Positions 1-6,448 of a stretch of DNA of 14,871 bases are shown one piece after another. The translations under genes were made by a program, and so were the position numbers. Every line of letters begins with the position of its first letter. Position 1 is the first letter of the stretch. The notes beneath the pieces are model-generated. The model ran no database searches. It worked only from the letters and a program-made list of their open reading frames with translations, and had not been told where the DNA came from. The stretch comes from JBQTKD01 sp052389435 (lineage in GTDB: Bacteria; Actinomycetota; Actinomycetes; Sporichthyales; Sporichthyaceae): contig JBQTIB010000118.1 in the NCBI GenBank assembly GCA_052389435.1, positions 1 to 14,871 of the forward strand, given 5' to 3'.

Positions 1-87
1 GGGTGTCACCCCGAACTCCCCCCGCGGGCCCAACTTTTCGGTCGTGGGGGCGCGGGCGATCGCCACGCCCGGGTATTCGCCCCGCGG

Positions 88-123
88 GCCGCGGCCCCCC
101 GGGGGGGGGCCCCCGGCCGCGGC
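88..123. other. GC-only hairpin, possible terminator of an upstream gene
   Basis: Perfect 9-bp arms at 88-96 and 115-123 (GCCGCGGCC / GGCCGCGGC) flank a core of C6-G9-C5. The RNA stem would be extremely stable. There is no T-run, as is common for high-GC actinobacterial terminators, and the gene it would serve lies outside the window, so the function is inferred. Confidence 0.4.
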
Positions 124-127
124 TGCC

Positions 128-229
128 GAGATGGGCGTCCACGGTCCGCTCGCGGGGTCGCGAGATGGGCGTCTACGGTTCGCTCGCGCGCTCGCGAGGT
201 GCGCGTCCACGGTTCGCTCGCGCGCTCGC
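128..229. repeat. Three tandem copies of a 34-bp repeat
   Basis: Units lie at 128-161, 162-195 and 196-229, followed by a truncated fourth start (GAAATG, 230-235). Each begins GAGATGGGCGTC or a close variant and ends with an inverted repeat TCGCG-N4-CGCGA (150-163, 184-197, 218-231) that spills into the next unit. The arms are identical in all copies while the 4-nt loop changes (GGGT, CGCT, CGCT). The array lies 80-180 nt upstream of glnA2. It could be a multi-site operator, a mobile REP-like element or simply a tandem expansion; nothing here decides which. Confidence 0.75.
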
Positions 230-310
230 GAAATGCCGGCGAAACACCCGGCCAGCACAATGACGGCGGGTCTCGTACGGCCGCGTAGGCCGTGGGCAGA
301 GAATGGAGCC

Positions 311-1648
311 ATGGACAAGCAGACCGAGTTCGTGCTGCGCACCCTCGAGGAGCGCGACATCCGTTTCGTCCGGCTCTGGTTCACCGACGTGCTCGGGTTC
401 CTGAAGTCGGTCGCGATCGCGCCCGCCGAGCTCGAATCGGCCTTCGCCGAGGGCATCGGCTTCGACGGCTCCGCCATCGAGGGCTTCGCCCGCGTGCACG
501 AGTCCGACATGCTTGCCAAGCCGGACCCGTCGACCTTCCAGGTGCTGCCGTGGCGCACCGAGGCGCCGGGCACCGCGCGCATGTTCTGCGACATCCTGAT
601 GACCGACGGCGCCGCTAGCTACGCCGACCCGCGCCACGTCCTGAAGCGGACCCTCGCGAAGGCCTCGGACCTCGGCTTCACCTTCTACACCCACCCGGAG
701 ATCGAGTTCTACCTGCTCGAGAAGCGCCCGGGCCAGGGCGAGAAGCCCGTGCCGATCGACAACGGCGGGTACTTCGACCACACCACCCACCGAGCCGGCT
801 TCGACTACCGCCGCCAGGCCATCACGATGCTCGAGAACATGGGCATCTCGGTGGAGTTCAGCCACCACGAGGGCGGACCCGGCCAGCAGGAGATCGACCT
901 GCGCTACGCCGACGCGCTCACCACCGCGGACAACATCATGACCTTCCGCACGGTCATGAAGGAGGTCGCGCTCGAACTCGGCGTCTACGCCTCCTTCATG
1001 CCCAAGCCCTTCACCGAGCACCCCGGCTCGGGCATGCACACGCACGTCTCGCTGTTCGAGGGCGACCGCAACGCCTTCCACGAGGCCGGCGCCGAATACC
1101 ACCTGTCCAAGGTCGGCCGCTCCTTCATCGCGGGCCTGCTCCGCCACGCCGCCGAGATCACCGCCGTCACCAACCAGTGGGTGAACTCCTACAAGCGCCT
1201 CTGGGGCGGCGGCGAGGCTCCGGCGTACATCTGCTGGGGTCACAACAACCGCTCCGCGCTGGTGCGGGTGCCGATGTACAAGCCCACCAAGGGCCAGTCG
1301 ACCCGCGTGGAGATTCGCTCGCTCGACCCGTCCTGCAACCCCTACCTGTCCTACGCGCTCCTGCTCGCGGCCGGGCTCAAGGGCATCGAGGAGGGCTACG
1401 AACTCCCGGCCGAGGCCGAGGACGACGTGTGGTCGCTGTCCTCCGCGGAGCGTCGCGCCCTGGGCATCGAACCGTTGCCGCAGAATCTGGCCGAGGCCAT
1501 CGCACTGATGGAGCGCAGCGAACTGGCCGCGGAGACGCTCGGCGAGCACGTGTACGACTTCTTCCTGCGCAACAAGCGCCGGGAGTGGGAGGAGTACCGC
1601 AGCCAGGTGACTCCGTTCGAGCTCGACCGGTACGTAGCACTCCTCTAG
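311..1648 (+). CDS. glnA2: Type I glutamine synthetase, GlnA2-type
   Basis: A 445-residue cytoplasmic glutamine synthetase (glutamate + NH4+ + ATP to glutamine), closely resembling mycobacterial GlnA2 from its first residues (MDKQTEFVLRTLEERDIRF). Visible motifs are the Asp50-loop equivalent FDGSAIEGF (D52), metal ligands in HPEIEF (E130, E132) and GQQEID (E194), the ATP region KPFTEHPGSGMHTH (232-245, H243), NRSALVRVP (313-321) and the E335/R337 segment. At the adenylylation loop the sequence is DDVWSLSSAERR, with W374 where adenylylated enzymes carry Tyr, so this isozyme should escape modification by GlnE. The start at ATG 311 follows GGAG at 305-308 (close spacing) and matches the family; the frame stays open upstream to 44, but that extension is low-complexity. 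The gene lies 77 nt upstream of glnE, as in Mycobacterium. Confidence 0.95.
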   Translation: MDKQTEFVLRTLEERDIRFVRLWFTDVLGFLKSVAIAPAELESAFAEGIGFDGSAIEGFARVHESDMLAKPDPSTFQVLPWRTEAPGTARMFCDILMTDGAASYADPRHVLKRTLAKASDLGFTFYTHPEIEFYLLEKRPGQGEKPVPIDNGGYFDHTTHRAGFDYRRQAITMLENMGISVEFSHHEGGPGQQEIDLRYADALTTADNIMTFRTVMKEVALELGVYASFMPKPFTEHPGSGMHTHVSLFEGDRNAFHEAGAEYHLSKVGRSFIAGLLRHAAEITAVTNQWVNSYKRLWGGGEAPAYICWGHNNRSALVRVPMYKPTKGQSTRVEIRSLDPSCNPYLSYALLLAAGLKGIEEGYELPAEAEDDVWSLSSAERRALGIEPLPQNLAEAIALMERSELAAETLGEHVYDFFLRNKRREWEEYRSQVTPFELDRYVALL

Positions 1649-1725
1649 GTATTCCGGCAGCCGCCCCGACCGCCGAGCGTCGACGCCCCACCGGTCGGGG
1701 GCGAGCCGGTGGGTAGCTTGGGGTC
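1649..1725 (+). promoter_or_regulatory. glnA2-glnE spacer with two competing hairpins and a leaderless -10
   Basis: Hairpin A pairs CCCCGACCG (1664-1672) with CGGTCGGGG (1692-1700). Hairpin B pairs CCCACCGG (1687-1694) with CCGGTGGG (1706-1713). They share 1687-1694 and cannot both form, the geometry of an attenuator. A TAGCTT hexamer (1714-1719) sits 6 nt before the glnE GTG and could be a -10 giving a leaderless mRNA; no good -35 was seen. A regulatory function is inferred. Confidence 0.4.
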
Positions 1726-4722
1726 GTGACTTCGCCCGACGCGCATCCCGGTGCGCGCACCGCCGGAGTGGGCGCCGAGTTGGCGCGGCTCGGTTTCACC
1801 GACGTGCCGGCGGCGCTGCAGCGCATTGCAGACTCTCCGCTGGAGATCGGCGAGATCCCGGGGCTGGTCGCCGCCCTCGGCGAAGCCGCCGATCCGGACC
1901 AGGCGCTCGATGCCCTCGACCGCCTGGCCCGCGCCGAGGAACCGGCCGAGTTGCGCGCCGCGCTCGCGCTCAACGCGGGCCTGCGTTCGCGGCTGATCGC
2001 GGTGCTCGGGGCCTCGGTCGCGCTCGGCGATCACCTCGTTCGCCATCCCGACGACTGGCGCCTCCTCGAACCCGAGCCGGCCGGTCCGCGCGGCGCCGCG
2101 GTGTTGCGCACCGGCCTGCTCACCGCGGTCGGGGCGGACCCGTACGCCCCCGATCCCATCGCCGATGCGAGCGATCTGGAGGTCTACTCCGACCTGCGAG
2201 TCCAGTACCGCCGCAGCGTCCTGACCCTGGCCGCCCGGGACCTCACCGGTGTCGCCGACCTCGAGGAGGTCGCCGCCGAACTCGCGGACCTGGCCGCGGG
2301 CACTCTCGACGCAGCCCTGGCGGTGGCGCGAGCGGCCCTGAACGACGACGACGAGCCGTGCCGGTTCGCCGTGATCGGCATGGGCAAGTGCGGCGGTCGG
2401 GAGCTCAACTACGTCAGCGACGTCGACGTCGTCTTCGTGGCGGAGGCCACCGAGGGCGGCGAGGAGGCTGCAGCGCTCAAGACCGCGACGAAGCTCGCGA
2501 CGACGCTGATGAAGGTCTGCGGCGAAGCCACCCCGGAGGGTGCGATCTGGCCGGTGGACCCGGCGCTGCGCCCTGAGGGCAAGGCCGGGCCGTTGGTGCG
2601 CACCGTCGCCTCGCACGCGGCCTACTACGAACGCTGGGCGCAGACCTGGGAGTTTCAGGCGCTGCTCAAGGCGCGCCCGGTCGCCGGCGATCTCGGCCTC
2701 GGCGAGAAGTACATGGACGCGATCAGCCCGCTGGTGTGGAAGGCGGCCGGGCGGGAGAACTTCGTCCACGACGTGCAGGCGATGCGGCGCCGCGTGGAGT
2801 CCACGCTGTCCGCGGGGGCCGCCGAACGTCAGCTCAAGCTCGGGCCCGGGGGCCTGCGCGACGTCGAGTTCGCCGTCCAACTGCTCGAACTCGTCCACGG
2901 CCGGGCCGACGAGAGCCTGCGCACCGGCAACACCCTCGGGGCGTTGGCCGCGCTGGCCCGCGGAGGCTACGTCGGCCGGGACGACGCCGCCGAGTTCGGC
3001 GACGCCTACCGGTTCCTGCGCACCCTGGAACACCGCATCCAGATGCACCGGCTGCGGCGCACGCACGTGCTGCCCGACGCCGAGAACGAGCTGCGGCGCC
3101 TCGGCCGTTCGCTGGGACTGCGCAACAATCCCGCCGCCGAACTGACCGACACCTGGCGCAGGCACACCCAGCAGGTGCGGCGCCTGCACGAGAAGCTGTT
3201 CTACCGTCCGCTGCTCACCGCGGTCGCGCGCCTGGCCGGTCCCGAGTCCCGGCTGACGGTGGAGGCGGCACGCGCTCGACTTTCGGCCCTGGGCTACGCC
3301 GATCCGCCCGGCGCGCTGCGTCATCTGGAGGCGTTGACCGCAGGGCTGTCGCGGCGCGCGTCGATCCAACGCACCCTGCTGCCCGTCATGCTCGGCTGGT
3401 TCGCCGACGCGGCCGACCCCGACGCCGGACTTCTGGCGTTCCGTCAGGTCTCCGACGCGCTCGGCGCGACGCCCTGGTACCTGCGCCTGCTGCGGGACGA
3501 AGGCCAGGCGGCGCAGCGCATGGCCACGGTGCTCGCCGGCTCGCGGTTCGTCGCCGACCTGCTGTCCGGGGCCCCGGAGGCCGTCGCGATCCTCGCCGCC
3601 GACGCGGACCTGGTCCCGCGCTCGCTGGAGGCGTTGGCGAACGAGGCCGCCTCCGCGACGGGCCGAGCGCGCAGCCCGGAGGACGCGGTGCTCGCCGTGC
3701 GCGGCATCCGCCGCCGCGAACTGTTCCGAATCGGTGCCGCCGACGTGCTCGGCAATCTCGACGTCGCCGTGGTCGCGGACGCGCTGAGCAACGTCGCGGC
3801 GGTGACCCTGCGCGGTGGGCTGGACGGGGCGATCCGTGCGGTGGCGGAGAAGCAGCCCGTGCCGGTCCGCTTCGCAATCGTCGCGATGGGCCGCCTCGGG
3901 GGACACGAACTGGGGTATTCCAGCGACGCCGACGTGGTATTCGTCTACGACCCGGAGCCGGACGCAGACGAACGCGAGGCCACCGAGGCCGCGAACGCGA
4001 TCGCCAACGAACTGCGTCGGCTCCTGCACGTCTCGATGTCCGAGCCGGGGCTCGAGGTCGACGCGGACCTGCGTCCGGAGGGCCGCAACGGCCCGCTCGT
4101 TCGCTCCATCGCCTCCTACGAGCAGTACTACGCCCGCTGGTCCAGCGTATGGGAGGCGCAGGCCCTGCTTCGGGCCGAGTACATCGCCGGGGACACCGAC
4201 GTGGGAGAGCGCTTCACGGCACTCGTCGATCCAATTCGCTATCCCGCAACGGGTCTGACGGAGGATCAGGTACGAGAGATTCGCCGAATCAAGGCGCGGG
4301 TGGAGAACGAGCGAATGCCGCGCGGGGCAGACCCGAAGCTGCACACCAAGCTCGGCCGCGGCGGGCTCGCCGACGTGGAGTGGGTCGCGCAACTGCTCTG
4401 CCTGCAACACGCGGCGAAGATTCCCGAACTGCGAACCACGCGCACGCTCGAGGCCTTGGCGGCCGCCGAGGCCGCGGGCCTGCTCGCGCGGGCCGACGCC
4501 GAGGTCCTCACCGAGGCGTGGCGCACGGCCACTCGCGTGCGCAACGCGATCATGCTGGTCCGCGGCCGCCCGTCGGACTCCCCGCCCGGGGACGGCCGCG
4601 CCCGCCAGGCCATCGGCAGGTGCCTGGGCTACCCTCCCGCGACCGCAAGCAGCTTCGTCGAGGACTACCAGCGGCTGACCCGCCACGCTCGATCGGTGGT
4701 GGAACGCGTCTTCTACGGGTGA
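1726..4722 (+). CDS. glnE: Bifunctional glutamine synthetase adenylyltransferase/deadenylylase
   Basis: A 998-residue protein, about the length of mycobacterial GlnE. It adds or removes AMP on the regulatory Tyr of canonical glutamine synthetase in response to nitrogen status. Two nucleotidyltransferase halves are visible. The N-terminal deadenylylase has GMGKCGGRELNYVSDVD (218-234; Asp pair D232/D234) and a distal DPALRPEGKAGPLV (from 278). The C-terminal adenylylase has AMGRLGGHELGYSSDAD (720-736; D734/D736) and DADLRPEGRNGPLV (from 779). The parallel motifs show the internal duplication typical of the family. The GTG start at 1726 lacks a Shine-Dalgarno but has TAGCTT 6 nt upstream; GTG at 1768 is a less likely alternative. 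Since GlnA2 next door lacks the target Tyr, the substrate is probably another synthetase elsewhere. It ends 6 nt from the convergent lipoprotein gene. Confidence 0.95.
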   Translation: MTSPDAHPGARTAGVGAELARLGFTDVPAALQRIADSPLEIGEIPGLVAALGEAADPDQALDALDRLARAEEPAELRAALALNAGLRSRLIAVLGASVALGDHLVRHPDDWRLLEPEPAGPRGAAVLRTGLLTAVGADPYAPDPIADASDLEVYSDLRVQYRRSVLTLAARDLTGVADLEEVAAELADLAAGTLDAALAVARAALNDDDEPCRFAVIGMGKCGGRELNYVSDVDVVFVAEATEGGEEAAALKTATKLATTLMKVCGEATPEGAIWPVDPALRPEGKAGPLVRTVASHAAYYERWAQTWEFQALLKARPVAGDLGLGEKYMDAISPLVWKAAGRENFVHDVQAMRRRVESTLSAGAAERQLKLGPGGLRDVEFAVQLLELVHGRADESLRTGNTLGALAALARGGYVGRDDAAEFGDAYRFLRTLEHRIQMHRLRRTHVLPDAENELRRLGRSLGLRNNPAAELTDTWRRHTQQVRRLHEKLFYRPLLTAVARLAGPESRLTVEAARARLSALGYADPPGALRHLEALTAGLSRRASIQRTLLPVMLGWFADAADPDAGLLAFRQVSDALGATPWYLRLLRDEGQAAQRMATVLAGSRFVADLLSGAPEAVAILAADADLVPRSLEALANEAASATGRARSPEDAVLAVRGIRRRELFRIGAADVLGNLDVAVVADALSNVAAVTLRGGLDGAIRAVAEKQPVPVRFAIVAMGRLGGHELGYSSDADVVFVYDPEPDADEREATEAANAIANELRRLLHVSMSEPGLEVDADLRPEGRNGPLVRSIASYEQYYARWSSVWEAQALLRAEYIAGDTDVGERFTALVDPIRYPATGLTEDQVREIRRIKARVENERMPRGADPKLHTKLGRGGLADVEWVAQLLCLQHAAKIPELRTTRTLEALAAAEAAGLLARADAEVLTEAWRTATRVRNAIMLVRGRPSDSPPGDGRARQAIGRCLGYPPATASSFVEDYQRLTRHARSVVERVFYG

Positions 4723-4728
4723 CCGGGC

Positions 4729-5739
4729 TCAGGCGCCGTCGACGATGCGGCGGCCGGCGAGCGGTTCGGCGAGGCGCACGTCGACGTAGACCGGCCGCAG
4801 TGCCATGGCGCACGCCTGCCCGGCTGCGGCCCTGTCCCGACCCACGACCAGGGTGACCGTCACGCGGTCGGCCGCGTAGGCGACGTTCACGCGGTCCAGT
4901 ACCGAGCAGGGGGCGGTGCCGGAGTTGTAGAACACCCGGATCGTGCGCGGACCGGTGGCCTCCGCGCGGGTCCAAGACGTGGTGCGGGTGGCCGTCGCGC
5001 CCGGTTTGGGGTGGACCTCGACGGCGCCGGAGCCGGGTGCCCGGGGAATCGCGGGCGCGAGGGTCTTGGCGCCGTCGAGAATCGCACGGCCGTCCAGGGG
5101 CTTTGCGAGCGAGACGTCCACTGCCCGGTCCCGGGCCACCGCGGCGCACACGCGATCGGCCCGCTTCGGGTCCGAGCCGACGTAGAGCGTGACCACGACT
5201 GCGGTGGGCCGGTAGTCGACCCGCACGGAGTCGAGGAACCGGCACGGCGAGACTCCGGAGACGAAGTGCACCCGGAGCCGTTGCGGGCCGCGCACCTCGG
5301 CCCGTTCCCACGGAACGGACTGGATGTTGGTCATGCCGGGGCGGGTCCGGACGAGATCGGGCGCGGGCTTGCGGGTGGGCAACGGCGTGCGGGTCGCGCG
5401 CGCCGTGGCCTTCGCGCTCGGCCGCGTCGAGGCGGACGGCACGGAGACCCGCTGGGGCGGGGCCTCGACGACGATCCGCGCCTCGGTCGGCCTCGGGCTG
5501 GGTCGAGGCGGTGCCGCCGACGGGGACGCGGTCGCAACCTCGACCGCTTCGACGTGCCGCTCCGGTACGTCGGCGCGCGAGGTGACAGGGGCAGCGGGAG
5601 TCTGGACCGCGAGCTCCCCCGGCGGCTCGGCGGGGGCCGACGGCCGGAGCTCGGCGGCCAGCGGAGGCGTGAGGGAACCGCAGCCGGCGAGCACCCAGGA
5701 CACGCCGAGAGCGGCGACCGCACCCGCGACTCGTTTCAT
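4729..5739 (-). CDS. Putative lipoprotein with a duplicated two-cysteine domain
   Basis: 336 residues. An N-terminal signal with lipobox LAGC (C20) predicts a protein anchored outside the membrane. Residues 21-135 are a Pro/Ala/Ser/Thr-rich linker of the low-complexity, cell-wall-spanning type. Two homologous domains follow at about 143-224 and 256-336. Each has the pattern W-RAE--GP---RV-----G--PC--LD-V-V-Y followed by a V-VTL-VG strand, a second Cys, then VDV-LA-PL-GR-I-DGA. The cysteines are C166/C198 and C278/C310, the same spacing of 32 in both, suggesting one disulfide per domain. Similar repeats occur in other actinobacterial secreted proteins, but I know no function. ATG 5739 has a good ribosome site (GGGAGG, spacer ACCG). 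The gene is monocistronic and convergent with glnE. Confidence 0.85.
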   Translation of the reverse strand: MKRVAGAVAALGVSWVLAGCGSLTPPLAAELRPSAPAEPPGELAVQTPAAPVTSRADVPERHVEAVEVATASPSAAPPRPSPRPTEARIVVEAPPQRVSVPSASTRPSAKATARATRTPLPTRKPAPDLVRTRPGMTNIQSVPWERAEVRGPQRLRVHFVSGVSPCRFLDSVRVDYRPTAVVVTLYVGSDPKRADRVCAAVARDRAVDVSLAKPLDGRAILDGAKTLAPAIPRAPGSGAVEVHPKPGATATRTTSWTRAEATGPRTIRVFYNSGTAPCSVLDRVNVAYAADRVTVTLVVGRDRAAAGQACAMALRPVYVDVRLAEPLAGRRIVDGA

Positions 5740-5866
5740 CGGTCCTCCCTGCCTGCGTGCCGAGATTCAACCCTCTGCTAGATCGACGTCCCCCGTGGCC
5801 GATCGGTTGCGGTCTTACCCCATTGGGGGCATTGGCTCCGGGGAGGAAGGCGGACGAACCGCCGCA

Positions 5867-5872
5867 TAGAGT
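5867..5872 (+). promoter_or_regulatory. Candidate leaderless -10 of the small membrane protein gene
   Basis: TAGAGT ends 6 nt before ATG 5879, the spacing of leaderless actinobacterial promoters. The same TAG is an in-frame stop, so no earlier start is possible. GGAGG at 5842-5846 is over 30 nt from the ATG, too far to serve as its ribosome site. No clear -35. Confidence 0.4.
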
Positions 5873-5878
5873 GCGACG

Positions 5879-6124
5879 ATGGATCAGATCGTGCAGCTGG
5901 TCGCGGCGGTGTTGGTGCTCGGCGCGTTCTGCGCCAACCAGTGGTGGGGGCTCAAGACCGACGGCGTCGTCTTCCTCGGCCTGAACGCGATCGGCACCGC
6001 GGTGCTGGCCGTCTTGGCCGGCCAAGGCCGCGACTGGGGGTTCCTGCTTCTCGAGGGCGTGTGGGCGATCGTCTCGACCGTCGGACTCGTGCGGGCGCTG
6101 AGTCGCCGAAGGGCGCCCGTTTAG
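5879..6124 (+). CDS. Small integral membrane protein, CBU_0592-like
   Basis: 81 residues, almost entirely hydrophobic. Three membrane segments are likely, at about 3-19, 29-47 and 53-73, with a short Arg-rich tail (RRRAPV) that should be cytoplasmic under the positive-inside rule. The layout, especially the closing LLEGVWAIVSTVGLVRAL helix preceded by a Gly/Ala-rich helix, resembles the small CBU_0592-like membrane family common in actinobacteria and proteobacteria; I recall this from the pattern and could not search it. Function unknown. The start is fixed by an in-frame stop 12 nt upstream. The gene is divergent from the lipoprotein gene and separated from the next gene by a structured 324-nt region, so it is probably transcribed alone. 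Confidence 0.7.
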   Translation: MDQIVQLVAAVLVLGAFCANQWWGLKTDGVVFLGLNAIGTAVLAVLAGQGRDWGFLLLEGVWAIVSTVGLVRALSRRRAPV

Positions 6125-6448
6125 GACCTTCGGCCTACGACATATGGCGAAAGGGATCATCTCGTTCGGGCCGATCGACCGAGCACGAACACGCCTCCCC
6201 GGACGAGGATGGAGACAGCGCCCTGGAGGCCGTTGCGCCTGTCGGGACGTCAGATCCCCGCCTAACGGGGCGTTACATCGTTCTTTCGGCTGATCCGGAA
6301 CTGCCGGATCGGCCGAGTGCTGTCGGTCCCTTCGGCTGATCCGGGACGCATGCGGTCAACCCCACTCTGAACACGTCGCCATCGTCGGCGACCCGGCTGG
6401 CCGAACAAGGGCCTTGTCCGGCCGGCTCAGTCATTCCAGGGGGACCAC
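6125..6448 (+). promoter_or_regulatory. Structured leader region of the collagen-like gene
   Basis: No credible protein frame. Several hairpins can be drawn: CCCCG (6256-6260)/CGGGG (6266-6270); a 13-bp stem with one G-U pair, 6286-6298/6304-6316, loop AACTG; GTCGCC (6375-6380)/GGCGAC (6387-6392); and a 14-pair stem with one G-U and one mismatch, 6396-6409/6413-6426, loop GGC, ending 12 nt before the ribosome site. The 14-bp TTCGGCTGATCCGG occurs twice (6285-6298 and 6331-6344), so the 6304-6316 arm can pair either upstream or downstream. No known riboswitch class was recognised and the transcription start is not known. Confidence 0.55.

Larger units (their letters stand above)
1..310. other. 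Non-coding region upstream of glnA2
   Basis: No frame here looks like a real protein: the open frames give Pro/Arg/Gly-rich low-complexity translations. The stretch holds a GC-only hairpin (88-123), three 34-bp tandem repeats (128-229) and a short hairpin with 6-bp arms at 277-282 and 288-293, just before the glnA2 ribosome site. A GAAAT (230-234) and GAAAC (241-245) pair separated by 6 nt weakly resembles a GlnR half-box (gTnAC-n6-GaAAC in actinobacteria), but the first half lacks the expected T and AC, so this is only a hint. No convincing -35/-10 pair was found. Confidence 0.6.

Noticed and set aside
44..310. N-terminal extension of glnA2 to the upstream in-frame ATG
   Set aside because: The extra 89 residues are Pro/Gly/Arg low-complexity encoded by hairpins and tandem repeats; family similarity starts at ATG 311, which has a ribosome site.
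173..1549. 458-codon minus-strand frame over glnA2
   Set aside because: Mirror of glnA2 with Val/Gly/Glu-rich, domainless translation.
1645..4686. 1013-codon open frame on the minus strand antisense to glnE
   Set aside because: It is a mirror of a high-GC gene: few stop codons arise, the translation is Arg/Gly/Val/Asp-rich with no recognisable domain, and glnE on the other strand is unambiguous.
2736..4856. 706-codon plus-strand frame overlapping glnE
   Set aside because: Low-complexity Arg/Ala/Pro/Gly translation in another frame of glnE; no domain or conserved motif.
6125..6448. Known riboswitch class in the collagen-like leader
   Set aside because: I could not match the conserved cores of cobalamin, TPP, SAM, c-di-GMP or c-di-AMP riboswitches by eye; only alternative hairpins are supported.
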